Part shown: positions 8,201-18,700 of the stretch, piece after piece | How positions within the stretch are numbered: position 1 is the first letter of the stretch | Layout: each line of letters starts with the position of its first letter | Source of the DNA: Crocosphaera watsonii WH 8501 | GTDB taxonomy: Bacteria > Cyanobacteriota > Cyanobacteriia > Cyanobacteriales > Microcystaceae | Assembly (NCBI RefSeq): GCF_000167195.1 | Contig: NZ_AADV02000002.1 | Span: forward strand, 62,001 to 126,000 | Length of the DNA stretch: 64,000 nucleotides | Direction: 5' to 3' | The notes under the pieces: generated by a model | The model's database searches: none | What the model was told of the DNA's origin: nothing | Seen by the model: the letters and a program-made list of their open reading frames with translations, nothing else | Program-made: the position numbers and the translations under genes

Positions 8201-9284
8201 GAATTAGACCGAGTACAAGTGCGTCAGTGGCGATCTCGATGGTTTGAGGAGAGAGAAAAACTGAGTGCCGCCGAAGAACAACAGGTAACGGAGAAAGCAT
8301 TAATGGTCTTGATCAAAGGAATTTTAAGCGATCGCCCAAGACCTGGAACAACAAAATCCTTTACGGTCGAACAAGTAGTCCAGATTGTAGCGATCGCTTG
8401 TGAAGAATGTGAAAAATCAGACAGACCAGTGAGCCATTGGACACCTTCAGAGTTGGCGGATGAAGCCATAAAAAGAGGAATTGTCGAAAAGATTTCCCCC
8501 CGTAGTGTGGGGCGTTTTTTAAAAAGAAGCGACATTACAACCACATCTCGTTCGTTACTGGTTAAATGCCAAAATTGATGATCCCTTAAAATTTAAAAAG
8601 CAAGTCAAATATATCTGTGAACTTCATCAAGAAGCTAAAACTTTGTTAGAACAAGGAATTCATTTAATTAGTACAGATGAAATGACAGGGATTCAAGCTC
8701 TTGAGAGATTATTTCCGAACAAAAGAATCAAGCCTAAACAAGTAGAAAAAATCGAATTTGAATATGAAAGACACGGAACTTTAAGCTTGATTGCGAACTG
8801 GGATGTGGCAAGAGGAAAAGTTGTTAGTCCCTCTATTGGACCGACAAGAACAGAACAAGATTTTTCTGAACATATCCAGAGAACGATTAAGATTGATGAA
8901 AAAGCAGAATGGATTTTTATTGTAGATAAACTCAACACTCATAAATCGGAAAGCTTAGTCAAATTAGTAGCAGAAAGCTGTGGAATTACTATTGATTTGG
9001 GGAGAAAAGGAAAGGAGGGGATTTTGCAATCTATGGACAGCAGAGCAGATTTTTTATCAGATGAATCTCATCGAATTAGCTTTGTTTATATTCCCAAACA
9101 TACATCGTGGCTTAATCAAATTGAGTGTTGGTTTTAGATCTTAGTCAGGCGTTTACTCAAAAGAATTACTGTCCGTTCAACTGAAGAACTATCCCAAAAA
9201 ATTCTCAATTTTATTGATTACTTTAATCAACATTTTGCTAAGCCGTTCGTTTGGAAATTTAAGGGCTTTAAAGATCATAAGTGA
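8180..9284 (+). pseudogene. IS630-type transposase, truncated, frameshifted and nonsense-mutated
   Basis: The pieces line up as one IS630-family transposase. The first frame (8180-8578) carries the helix-turn-helix part (ISPRSVGRFLKRSDI). At about 8535-8538 one extra base shifts the frame; the restored frame continues as QPHLVRYWLNAKIDDPLKFK. It then carries the DDE domain: STDEMTGIQALERLFP, VDKLNTHKSESLVKL and YIPKHTSWLNQIECWF. An amber stop at 9135-9137 interrupts it before the C-terminal LVRRLLKRITVRSTEEL ... FKDHK (stop at 9284). The 5' end is lost at the junction with the IS at 8200. It is non-functional as it stands. Confidence 0.85.
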
Positions 9285-9350
9285 CTGGTGGATTATTTTT
9301 GCTAAGCTGCACTAGTCATTTGTCACACCTCGTCAGGGAACTTATTTAAG

Positions 9351-11319
9351 TGTATACCTGAACTTCCCCTTTGACAAAACCCGATAACGTATGCTGCATG
9401 AGGGATACACCGAATTAGCTAGGGGTTATTAATGGGTACAAACAGAAGAAATGCTTAATAAATCTAATGCCTTTTGTTGCACTTCAGTAGGTCGAGTTAT
9501 CTTGTCAAAAACGTATTTTCCACTCTCTAAAGAACACTCAACTGTGTTCAAGCAAATTGTTCCCAAATCTTCTAGTAAAGTACGAAAGCTGTGAACTGGT
9601 AAGTTATCTTCGGTGCGTTTTTTTCTATCTTTAGCAACAGCAGAATTACTACGACGAGCTTTTATGACATCCTGATAGTTATTATCAATTTCTTCATCTT
9701 CAAATAATAAAGGGGCTAATTTTTGTTTTAAATGCCATTCAACGTAATAAGCCAACATACATAAGAAAATATGTGCCTTAACTCTGTCTCCCTTATAATG
9801 ATAAATAGGACGCACTTTTAAATCAATAGATTTATAACAACGGAAAGCTTCTTCCACCGAAGATAAACTTTTATAAGCTTTGACAACTTCAAATCCATCC
9901 ATTAGAGTTTCATCTACAGAAGTTCTAAGAATATAAACCCCGTCTAGAGCAATTTCTTGGTCAATCAACTCTTGTTTACGCTCATAAGTAAATCCTGAAT
10001 CTGTGATGTCTAAATTATAGTATTTATTGATTTTATACTTGTTTAATAACTTAGCCACCCTTAAGGCTATTTTATCCGCTCCTTTCAAAGCTCTTTTTTC
10101 CCTTTTGGTGGCTTTGATAATTAACTCAAATTGTTCTTCTGCTATTTTTAATAGAGCTTCTCTTTGTTTCCTATTTTTAGCAGCAATCAAAGGATTTCGA
10201 CAAGCAATTAATCTTTCATTTGGGTAATCTTCGCTTTCAAATTCAACGAGATTAACTTCATCAAATAATCCTAGTTGAATAGCCTCTACTTCGGCTAATT
10301 TTCTAATGCTTGCCTTAGTTAAGCCACTGATATAATCCAATCCTTCTACTGCTTTCACCAACTCTTTAATATTTGAAGACGTTAAAATACCTCTATCTGT
10401 CACCCACACCACATTCTTAACCTCAAATCGTTTCCTAACTTTCTCTATTTGACTTTCTAATGTGCTAGTATCCGAGGTGTTTCCTTCAAAAACTTCTACA
10501 GCGATAGGACAACCATTTTGGTCACAAAGTAGTCCAAAGACTATTTGGGTTTTTCCCTTCTTCTTATCTCGATTATATCCATATTTTCCTAATTCACATC
10601 CGTTCCCTTCTAGGTAGGTTGAGGTGACATCATATAAAACTAATGAGCCATTATTGAGATGAAGACTAGCTAATTTATTTTCAATTTTCTCTTGTTTATT
10701 GACTAACCAATCCAAAGCATCATAGAGTTCGTCTTCATCAGCTTTTTCTAAGTTTAACACTTTTCCTAAACTATTACTAAAAGTTTTCTCATGAAATCCT
10801 CTGGCTGTGGCTAATTTAGATTTAGGATTGATAATTCTCGCAATTATCATACCCAAAACTAAGTTTCTAGTTCGAGAAGAAGTTTTGGCAATTATCTTAT
10901 CTAACCCTAACTTTTTAATGGTTTCTAATATAACCATCACATGACCATGAGGACGACTTCTTATCACCTCAAAATTATCGGGTATCGTTTCAGTCATTGA
11001 AACTTTCGCCCCTTTTAATACCAGTTTCATATTATCAACAACTTCATCTGGCAATGTTGATAGATTTGCCAGGGTTCTTTTTTTGACTCTCTCTCCTTCT
11101 CTGTAAGATTCACGAAGCAGAACAGCCGGGGGGGAATTTCTATTCGGAACTCGCTCTATATACATGACTACTATTTTAGCAAATAGAGAGAATCCCTGTC
11201 CATTAAGATATGTTACCATATACATGGGTACAGCACCGGAGTCTAATCGCTGTATCCCTTCATAGATAAGGGTTTCAAGGCTCTATAGTAGATATGTATG
11301 GGGGAAGTTCAGGTATACA
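9351..11319. mobile_element. IS1634-type insertion sequence, intact
   Basis: The element is 1969 bp with perfect 19-bp terminal inverted repeats: TGTATACCTGAACTTCCCC at 9351-9369 and its complement at 11301-11319. One transposase gene on the minus strand occupies nearly all of it. I see no clear target-site duplication in the flanks. Confidence 0.88.
9429..11165 (-). CDS. IS1634-family transposase
   Basis: This IS4-superfamily transposase has about 578 residues from the start MYIERVPNRNSPPAVLLRES, the usual N-terminus of the family. An upstream in-frame ATG at 11225 would add 20 residues that look non-native. The catalytic residues are visible as LYDVTSTYLEG (first Asp), VVWVTDRGILTSSN (second Asp) and VEEAFRCYKSIDLKVRPIYH (Glu in a Y-R-E-type segment). 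The frame is complete, so the element may be mobile. Confidence 0.9.
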   Translation of the reverse strand: MYIERVPNRNSPPAVLLRESYREGERVKKRTLANLSTLPDEVVDNMKLVLKGAKVSMTETIPDNFEVIRSRPHGHVMVILETIKKLGLDKIIAKTSSRTRNLVLGMIIARIINPKSKLATARGFHEKTFSNSLGKVLNLEKADEDELYDALDWLVNKQEKIENKLASLHLNNGSLVLYDVTSTYLEGNGCELGKYGYNRDKKKGKTQIVFGLLCDQNGCPIAVEVFEGNTSDTSTLESQIEKVRKRFEVKNVVWVTDRGILTSSNIKELVKAVEGLDYISGLTKASIRKLAEVEAIQLGLFDEVNLVEFESEDYPNERLIACRNPLIAAKNRKQREALLKIAEEQFELIIKATKREKRALKGADKIALRVAKLLNKYKINKYYNLDITDSGFTYERKQELIDQEIALDGVYILRTSVDETLMDGFEVVKAYKSLSSVEEAFRCYKSIDLKVRPIYHYKGDRVKAHIFLCMLAYYVEWHLKQKLAPLLFEDEEIDNNYQDVIKARRSNSAVAKDRKKRTEDNLPVHSFRTLLEDLGTICLNTVECSLESGKYVFDKITRPTEVQQKALDLLSISSVCTH

Positions 11320-11797
11320 TCTAATATATTTGAGAAAATATGGAGTGGCAACCCCATAACAAAATTGTTACATTTTAAGTATTTATTAAAGTTCAATTTA
11401 CCCTTTATAGAGATTTGATATCTTTTTGGTTAAAAATACTGTTGTGTTTTTAAGCTGAGTAAAAAAAAATGCCATTTTTCTGGTAATTTTATCTTCAACC
11501 TAAGTAAAAACACAGTTATTACATAAGAGCAGATTAAAGCAAGTTTGATGTTTAGAATATGATCCTCATAAAAATTTTCTACTTACCTTTGGGAATAAAT
11601 CCCTTTTTCACAAAATAAGTCAATGTTTCAACAGGTGTTCTTTTTAGTAAATATAACAATGCCAGAAAGATACTGAAAAAAATGAGAACTCTGTATTTGA
11701 GTCAGTAATAGCTGTCAATCATTTGCTATGCTGGGTATCAGGAGTGAACAACAATCGCTCTATCCTAAAAACGAGTGATTCTAAGACAAACTTAATT
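11320..11797. other. Gene-free stretch before the DUF2808 gene
   Basis: About 480 bp of A/T-rich sequence with stops in all frames. I see no RNA gene, IS end or strong hairpin. The promoter of the following gene must lie here, but no box is clear enough to name. Confidence 0.5.
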
Positions 11798-12358
11798 ATG
11801 AATAAAATCAAAACCCTAGCAACAGGACTATCTAAACGGTTTATGGCTACTTTAGCTTTATCTGGATGCTTAATAAGCGGTGTGCAAACCTTGTCTCTAG
11901 CGAATGGTAACCCCGGACTGGTTATTTTTAGCGGTGTTGAAGAACGCAGCGACATCCTCAACTATAAATTAGACTTTAATGGACGACCCAGATTTTATGG
12001 GGAACGGATGAGACTGCGGATCTCTAAGAAGAAGTTAACCCAAGGGGTGAGTAAATTTTTTATCTCTTATCTCAAAGATCCCGAATTCGATGGTAAATTT
12101 AACACTAATTCCGTAGAAGTACGGGTTGATGGCGAATCTCTTCCCTTAAGAGAAGTTTATTGGGATAAAGAAAGTCGTGTGGTAGAAATTGACTTAGAAA
12201 AACCCTTAGAAGCAGGAAATTCGGCTGAAATTGTCTTTTCTAACGTCAAAAATCCCAGTGCTGGAACCTATTATCTGATTGGTGATGTCTTAACCTCTGG
12301 ACAAATTCCTTTACGGGTTTATATCGGTACTTGGATCGTTTCTTTCTCTCGTACTTAG
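11798..12358 (+). CDS. DUF2808 secreted protein
   Basis: The start at 11798 gives 186 residues beginning MNKIKTLATGLSKRFMATLA, a basic N-terminus followed by a hydrophobic stretch and a likely signal-peptide cleavage after ASLA-like LSLANG. An in-frame ATG 25 codons upstream (11723) would place a hydrophilic tail before the signal and is less likely. The mature part (RLRISKKKLTQGVSKFFISY, DVLTSGQIPLRVYIGTW) matches the cyanobacterial DUF2808 family, predicted extracytoplasmic proteins of unknown role. The gene converges on the tamB-like gene, with two hairpins between the stops. Confidence 0.8.
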   Translation: MNKIKTLATGLSKRFMATLALSGCLISGVQTLSLANGNPGLVIFSGVEERSDILNYKLDFNGRPRFYGERMRLRISKKKLTQGVSKFFISYLKDPEFDGKFNTNSVEVRVDGESLPLREVYWDKESRVVEIDLEKPLEAGNSAEIVFSNVKNPSAGTYYLIGDVLTSGQIPLRVYIGTWIVSFSRT

Positions 12359-12364
12359 AAGGTG

Positions 12365-12467
12365 AACCCACCCCCTAACCCCCTCCACCGGAGGGGGAAC
12401 TGAAGGGGGTGGGTTTGTCTGTCCCGTAGGGGTAAACGCTGAGCGTAGTCGAAGCGTTTACCCCTAC
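12365..12467. terminator. Two tandem hairpins between convergent genes
   Basis: The first hairpin pairs AACCCACCCCCT (12365-12376) with AGGGGGTGGGTT (12404-12415) and holds an inner CCCCCT/AGGGGG stem. The second pairs GTAGGGGTAAACGCT (12426-12440) with its exact complement (12453-12467), a 15-bp stem. They sit between the convergent stops of the DUF2808 and tamB-like genes and may terminate both transcripts. They also resemble dispersed repeats. Confidence 0.65.
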
Positions 12468-12484
12468 AAAGATCAAAAATACTA

Positions 12485-15400
12485 TTAAAATCTTTTCTCA
12501 TACCTAACCCGGAACTCATTGAAAGCGTAATCATAAGACAAACGCACAAAACCTTTATCTTCCACTTCATAAATGGTTTCTAGGAAAGGAACAATCTTGA
12601 AATCTGTACTATTTATCGTCTCACTAACTGCGGTTTCAGCATCATAGATGATGGTTTGAAAGACCATTGGTAAAGCTAACTGAACAATTCCAAATTGAAT
12701 TAATTGTTCTGTACTCTGTCCTTGCAAAGCATCGGCTAAAACCAGAACTTGTTCACCCAGTAAACGAACAATCTCCCCTTGACTTCTCGGAGGACTACTG
12801 GTTAAGTTTATAACCGAATTACTTAATAGTTGTTCATCGGTATTTCCTTGATTAGCCAGGGTTTGTAAACAGGTACTTACCTTATCTAAATCGTCTTGGG
12901 ATAAACGGGTGGTGGTTTGAATCGGTTTCAGGGGATCTTGCAGTTGACATATTTCATATTCCTCTCTTCCTAAGTTGGGAAGCAGTTGAGAAAGGGGACC
13001 ATTTAAACCTAAGTTAATATCAACCCTTTGTACTTTATTAAGACTATCATCAGGAATTTCTGTTTTATCTCCTGCACGGAACTTTTTGCTAGTATTAGGA
13101 ACTTCTGAAACAATTGTTCTCATACCTAGATTAAGAGTAGGATTTAATAAGCCTTGATCTGGACTAAAGGTTATAGTATTTGGGCTACGTCGTTCTATAA
13201 AAAAGCGAGTTTCTAAGAAGTTTACCAACCCTCTGTTTACTACAATTTCACCCTTTGGTTCAAGGGCAGTTAAATCATTTAGAGTACCGTTAACAGCGAC
13301 ATTCCCCCCAAAATCAAACCGAAAGAAAGGCAATACTTCTATATATAAGTTTTCTAAGCTAACAGCAAAGTTTTCTGATTTTGGCATAAACAACATGGGT
13401 TGATTACTAGCAACTTGACCACCATGTTTTGGTAAAACCCAGTCATTAATTTCGCTGACAATTTCTTCTCTACTTTGTATTGTTGTGGGGATAAATACTT
13501 GACCATTAGCTAATTTAACATCTCCTCCTACCACTGGTTGAATAGCAGAACCAGTAACTTTTATGGTGCCATCGACTAAGCCTCTATATAATCCTTGTAG
13601 GTTAATTTCCCCTCTTTCTATGGCAACTGTTAGGGGATTTTCTAAATTATTTTGTGGTTGAAATAAGGGTAAAAACCCTGCAATATTTATATTACTATCA
13701 GCAAAGTTTCCTTGTATTTGTTCGACATTTATACCTTGATCGGTAATAGCAACGGTTCCACTAACTGTTAAAGGTTGGGGTAAAGCAGCACTTTGGAAAA
13801 TTGTCTCATTTAAAGTAATCTTTCCCCCGGCATTTAAGTTAGAAACTAATAACCCTTCTGATAAGTCTAAATTACCACTAGCCTGAGCATTTATTTCTCC
13901 TTCTCCATCGGTCAAGAAAATCTGTTCACCTGTGAAGACACTGACTAACTTTAATGCTTCTGTATTTAAGTTAAGATTGACGGCAAAGTTATCATTATCG
14001 GCGTAGATGGGAAAGGGAATATCAACAGCAGCAGCAACCAAAGAATTATCATTGGTTCCCAGTTGAAAACGTTGCTCTTGATAACTAAATTGTCCGCCAA
14101 TATTAGCTGCGAAAGGTCTTCCTTGAAAGGTGGTATCTACTAAAGCAAACTCCCCTTGTATCTGGGGTTCTAGGGGACTGCCTGTGATGCTTCCTGATGT
14201 ATTTAATGCCCCGGTTGCGTCGATAGGAATCTTGATAAAATTATTAATAGTTGCTAGGGAAAAATAGTCAACTTGCCAATTAAGGGCAATTTCTTGTAAA
14301 GAAGCTTTTCCTTCTAATGCCATTCTAGTTCTATTAATTTGCAGTGCGGCCTTATCTATGGTCAAAGCATTATTATTTACAGCAGCATTCAAGGTGACTT
14401 CATTAATAGGAATAAAAGACACATCTCTGATTACTAACACCAGCGGTTCTATGACATCTGCATAGGGTTTTTGGGGATGCCATTCCCAATTTCTACCACT
14501 TAAAGCTACACTAATATTCGGTTTATAAATGGTACCTCCTAAAATAACTTCTGTGTCAAAATGCCCTCTTAGGTCAAGTTCCGTCGGTAATCCGCCTTTT
14601 TCCCTTTCTTTGGCTAATTTTCGGATTTCTTGGTCAATGACAGCTAATAAGTTAACTTGCTCCGCAATATTTCCGTTGGCATCTCCTACAGACTGAGGGG
14701 GGATAGCAGCGGCGTTTTGGTAGTCGATGGGTTTGATCTTCAATAAGTCTAGTAACCGTTCTATATTGGACAGTTTTAGGGCGATGAAGAGATCCTGTAG
14801 GCGGCCTTCTTCTATATTTAATCTTCCAGTGATCTCGTTGGAGTCTAGGTTGAATGATCCTTCCACTGCATATAAACTCTGTCCTAAGCTCAGGGTAGCG
14901 TTTTCTAACCTAGCAATATTGTCTCGATAGACGACATCGGCAGTTAACTGGGTAGCTTCCACAAAACCAATACTGGGTTTATCGATCACCAGTTTTCCCC
15001 TTCCTTCCAGGGTGAAGGGGTTGATCACTACTTCTGTTTGTACATCCCCAGACAAAAACCCAGGAATACCAAAGTTACCTCCTGGGGCAATTTTGAGGAT
15101 ATCTAAGGGTATTTGCTCGATTTTAGCCACTAATTCGTCCCCTTGTAGCTTACCTCTTATGGCAATGGGGGCCTGATCTCCTGCTTGTTGACGTAACTCA
15201 AAGGCCACGGGTAGATAAGGGGCCAGACAGTCTGCACGGGTACAGGGTTGCAAAGATGCAGCAATGACATCTTGTTTACCCCGTAAGTCTAGGGCTATGC
15301 TTTGTCCTAATGTAGCGTTGACTTTCCCTGTTAATAGGGGTTCAAAAGTGCGATCGTTAAAGGCAAAGTTACGTAGGGTTAAGTCCCCTATGAGTTTGAT

Positions 15401-18400
15401 ATTGCCTGGAAGAGTGGGGGCCGTGAGGAGGTTTTGTCCGATCACGTTTCCAGTAAAGGTTCCTACCCCTTGTAGTTTTAGTTCTTCGGGGAGAAGATCC
15501 CTTTGTATAGGCACGAGGGAAATGAGTTGGGTTAGGGGTAAATCATCTAGGGTAGAAGTAGCTTCAACCGATAGGTTAACATTAGCATCGGGGACGGTGA
15601 GGGGGTTGGAAACAACAATATTGCCCCTAGCTTTTAAGCTTTGTCCATTGGCCTCAACTGTGATATTATTAGCACTGATAGGTAAAATGGCATTCTCGTC
15701 GAAAAGGCTAGATAACGTACCTGAAAGAAAAATTTGAGCATTTATATCATTAATATCGATTTTCGGCAGTTCTGGAGCAATTTGGGCGAGAATCAGATTA
15801 GGTTTAAGGTTGGATGCAGTGACTTCGGTTGTCCATTGATTATTTTGCAGACGGGTTTGGGTGTCGATGGTGCCATCTGCTGTTGCTAGTTGCAGGTTAA
15901 CGGTAGCTTGGGGGGTACTGAGATCGGGTTTCGGGGAAAGTAGGGGCAGTACATCGCTGGAAATGATCGCTTGTCCATCTACTAACTGGGCTTTAATGGG
16001 CAAGTTAGGTACTATCTTGTCTAAGGATAGGGTGGATAGGTCTACCACACCACGAACTTGACCACTGCCTAAGTCACCGATGACTCTCACGGGACTACCA
16101 TCTACACTCAATTTTACATCAGCGTTGCCCCGAAAACTACTAATATCTGGGGTGTTTCCTAGAGAAGAGAGGAGAGAGTTGAGGTTTCCTGTCAAAACCA
16201 GATCGCTACTGACTAAAGTAGATTGTACAGGTAAGTTAGGAATGATAGGGTTGAGGGCAATGGTTCCTACTTGGGCTATGGTGGTTAAGATACCGTTACC
16301 TACTTCTATGTTGGCGTTGATGGGACTACCATTAACGATTAATTGTGCATTACCATTGACGTTGAGACGATTAATATTTAACTGTCCCCCCTGAAAGATA
16401 TTTTCGAGGGAACCAGAAAGATTGATATTGCTTCTACTCAGTTGAACTGGAACCGCTAGGTTAGGAATATAGGGATCGAGGGGTAAACCAGATACTGCGG
16501 CCGTCCCTGTAATATTGCCTCGAGATAAAGCTGTTTCCAGGGCGATCGCACCTTGTCCTATTTGCAGTTGTAAGTTACCTTGACTTTGAATACTATCTAG
16601 GGCAAAGTCATCTAGTTTTCCACTAACACGAATATTGCCACCTCTTAGGGTAACAGCTTGGCTAAAAATTTCCTGGCGACAAGTGGTTAAGGAACAGGCT
16701 AAGTTGACAAAGGGATCAAGAGAAAATTGGTTAGCAGTGATCAGGGTTTGCCATTGTTTCTTTTCAAGATTACCTAATCCTTGAACAGTAATATTGCCTT
16801 CGGTAGAGGTTAAAACAGTATCTTGAATTAAAATATTTTTGCCCCCGATAAGAATTGTCCCTTTACCTGAAATATCTTCTCCTGAAACAGTTATAATACC
16901 AGGGGCAGACCATTCTATTTTTCCTTTGGGATCTCCTAATGTACCGCCTACCTTACCTTGTGCTGTTATCGTTCCGATACTAACATTTTGGGGAGATTGA
17001 TAATAGGGTTGCGTTAACTTATCTCCTGGTAAGTTGGCGACAAATACTAAATCAGCTGGCATTTTTTGCCAGTCTATTGCTTTGTTTTCTTTTAACGCTT
17101 TTAGAATACCTAACTCAACTTTTCCTGTAGCTGTAATATTACCTCCTGCTGTTGGTTTAATATTAAATTCTTTGAGATCAACTTGATCTAGATTTGCTTG
17201 AAAAACTGTTTTTAATTCTTTTACTCTTGTTTTGTCAATTAATAAAGGTTTACTGTTATTAATAGTCCCCGTGACAACAGGGTTTATTATGTCTCCTGTT
17301 AAACTAATTTTTCCTTCTATTTCCCCTGCTAAATTAATGGGTATTTTAACCGCTAATATCTTAGATATATCTCTCAGTAAAAAGGGATTAATATTAACAT
17401 CAATATTATAGCCATCTTGCCAATTAAGCGAACCCTCAACATCAATAACAAAGTCACCTAAACTTAAACGAGTTTCTTGAAAGTTTAAACTTTGACCCAC
17501 AAAATTAAGTCCCACATCCAGCTTAATAGGAACTCGCAAAGGTTTTAAACTTGCTTCGATATTTGATATTTGAAATTCTCCGTTTCCTTCTGTTCCTTCT
17601 ATATTCTCTAAAGAAGGTAAATTAATGTTTAAATTACTCTCAACTAAACCACTCTTTAAGGTTACGGGCAAATTAGGAATTAAGCCAGCTAACTCAGGTA
17701 CAGCTAATTGAGAGATCATCAATTGTGCTTGAGTTTGGAAGGATTTTAGATTAGTTTCCCCTTTGACTGTAATAGCACTGTTTAATAAGGCAACATCTAA
17801 ATCATAATTAACATTTTGCTCATCGTTAGACTTGTAACTATATCCTGCTGTTCCTCCTGCTTCTATTTTTATCAGTTCCTTAAACCCATTAGGTAACACA
17901 GAAACCTGAGCATTATTTAGGTTAATATTGGCTTTAATATCGATAGGTAAATTTAATTCCCCTTCTCCTTCAAACTCTGGTAAGCTTACCCAGTCTCCCG
18001 ACGGATCTTGTTCAACATATAAATTAGGAGCATCGATAGTTATCTTAACATCTAAAGGTTGACCAATTAATACAGGTAATACATTAAACTTAACCTTGAT
18101 CTCCTCAACATCAACCCGATCAGCATCGTTTTCTGTGGTAGGAATAGAAGATGTACCAATAGTAATATGATTGAAAGAAAAACTTTCAACCTCTCCCACT
18201 CTAACCTCTCTTTCTAACGCTTTACTCAACTCCTTCGACAACAAAGGAGATAATCTTTCATAGACAAAATAATTAACTCCTGCATAAGTTCCTACCCCTA
18301 AAGATACTAATACTCCACCCGCGATCAAAGTCGAGGGTTTCTTGAGAAAGTTCACTAATTTTGTCAATACAGAAGAACTACCAGATGGGGGGACTGGAGG

Positions 18401-18424
18401 TGGGTTAGGAGGTAGACTCGTCAT
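12485..18424 (-). CDS. tamB: TamB/TIC236-like translocation and assembly protein (DUF490)
   Basis: The 1979-residue protein is anchored by one N-terminal membrane helix at about residues 32-54 (STLIAGGVLVSLGVGTYAGV) after a Pro-rich start. It is followed by a very long repetitive beta-rich body (many NLP, GxL and NINLSGSL-type strands), as expected for the hydrophobic-groove AsmA/TamB fold. The last 450 residues carry the DUF490 (TamB) domain, ending in the aromatic FRVRYEKRF. In proteobacteria TamB works with an Omp85 protein in the envelope; the chloroplast relative TIC236 bridges inner and outer envelopes. In this organism it probably spans the periplasm. The length is normal for cyanobacterial members. 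It appears monocistronic. Confidence 0.9.
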   Translation of the reverse strand: MTSLPPNPPPVPPSGSSSVLTKLVNFLKKPSTLIAGGVLVSLGVGTYAGVNYFVYERLSPLLSKELSKALEREVRVGEVESFSFNHITIGTSSIPTTENDADRVDVEEIKVKFNVLPVLIGQPLDVKITIDAPNLYVEQDPSGDWVSLPEFEGEGELNLPIDIKANINLNNAQVSVLPNGFKELIKIEAGGTAGYSYKSNDEQNVNYDLDVALLNSAITVKGETNLKSFQTQAQLMISQLAVPELAGLIPNLPVTLKSGLVESNLNINLPSLENIEGTEGNGEFQISNIEASLKPLRVPIKLDVGLNFVGQSLNFQETRLSLGDFVIDVEGSLNWQDGYNIDVNINPFLLRDISKILAVKIPINLAGEIEGKISLTGDIINPVVTGTINNSKPLLIDKTRVKELKTVFQANLDQVDLKEFNIKPTAGGNITATGKVELGILKALKENKAIDWQKMPADLVFVANLPGDKLTQPYYQSPQNVSIGTITAQGKVGGTLGDPKGKIEWSAPGIITVSGEDISGKGTILIGGKNILIQDTVLTSTEGNITVQGLGNLEKKQWQTLITANQFSLDPFVNLACSLTTCRQEIFSQAVTLRGGNIRVSGKLDDFALDSIQSQGNLQLQIGQGAIALETALSRGNITGTAAVSGLPLDPYIPNLAVPVQLSRSNINLSGSLENIFQGGQLNINRLNVNGNAQLIVNGSPINANIEVGNGILTTIAQVGTIALNPIIPNLPVQSTLVSSDLVLTGNLNSLLSSLGNTPDISSFRGNADVKLSVDGSPVRVIGDLGSGQVRGVVDLSTLSLDKIVPNLPIKAQLVDGQAIISSDVLPLLSPKPDLSTPQATVNLQLATADGTIDTQTRLQNNQWTTEVTASNLKPNLILAQIAPELPKIDINDINAQIFLSGTLSSLFDENAILPISANNITVEANGQSLKARGNIVVSNPLTVPDANVNLSVEATSTLDDLPLTQLISLVPIQRDLLPEELKLQGVGTFTGNVIGQNLLTAPTLPGNIKLIGDLTLRNFAFNDRTFEPLLTGKVNATLGQSIALDLRGKQDVIAASLQPCTRADCLAPYLPVAFELRQQAGDQAPIAIRGKLQGDELVAKIEQIPLDILKIAPGGNFGIPGFLSGDVQTEVVINPFTLEGRGKLVIDKPSIGFVEATQLTADVVYRDNIARLENATLSLGQSLYAVEGSFNLDSNEITGRLNIEEGRLQDLFIALKLSNIERLLDLLKIKPIDYQNAAAIPPQSVGDANGNIAEQVNLLAVIDQEIRKLAKEREKGGLPTELDLRGHFDTEVILGGTIYKPNISVALSGRNWEWHPQKPYADVIEPLVLVIRDVSFIPINEVTLNAAVNNNALTIDKAALQINRTRMALEGKASLQEIALNWQVDYFSLATINNFIKIPIDATGALNTSGSITGSPLEPQIQGEFALVDTTFQGRPFAANIGGQFSYQEQRFQLGTNDNSLVAAAVDIPFPIYADNDNFAVNLNLNTEALKLVSVFTGEQIFLTDGEGEINAQASGNLDLSEGLLVSNLNAGGKITLNETIFQSAALPQPLTVSGTVAITDQGINVEQIQGNFADSNINIAGFLPLFQPQNNLENPLTVAIERGEINLQGLYRGLVDGTIKVTGSAIQPVVGGDVKLANGQVFIPTTIQSREEIVSEINDWVLPKHGGQVASNQPMLFMPKSENFAVSLENLYIEVLPFFRFDFGGNVAVNGTLNDLTALEPKGEIVVNRGLVNFLETRFFIERRSPNTITFSPDQGLLNPTLNLGMRTIVSEVPNTSKKFRAGDKTEIPDDSLNKVQRVDINLGLNGPLSQLLPNLGREEYEICQLQDPLKPIQTTTRLSQDDLDKVSTCLQTLANQGNTDEQLLSNSVINLTSSPPRSQGEIVRLLGEQVLVLADALQGQSTEQLIQFGIVQLALPMVFQTIIYDAETAVSETINSTDFKIVPFLETIYEVEDKGFVRLSYDYAFNEFRVRYEKRF

Positions 18425-18588
18425 AATTCCCTCTAAACTATAAGATATTAACTTAATTAATGTGTGAGTAAGTAGTTGCGTACTAATGGTAGATACTTAA
18501 CTACGATGGTAAACGATCTCAGATAAATTGTTCAACGTATGAAAGTTTATATCTTTATTAAACATTAAGGAAAAATACTCCCAGTCTC

Positions 18589-18631
18589 CCCGTCCCCCCA
18601 TCCCCCCGTCCCCCCATCCCCCCATCTCTCT
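18589..18631. repeat. C-rich 8-nt tandem repeat
   Basis: CCCC[G/A]TCC units repeat about five times with a period of 8 nt. Related C/G-rich arrays lie at 21870-21912 and, on the other strand, at 31826-31873. It sits in the otherwise gene-free 276-bp space between the divergent tamB-like and phosphatase genes. Confidence 0.7.
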
Positions 18632-18700
18632 AAACTCAGTTGAAAACTGCTGTAATCCCTTCTATGCTGGAGAAGATAATGTAAATAGGGAGTTTTTCTC

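Noticed and set aside
12355-12570. 71-codon minus-strand ORF over the tamB end and hairpins
   Set aside because: It is a shadow frame of tamB extended through hairpin repeats.
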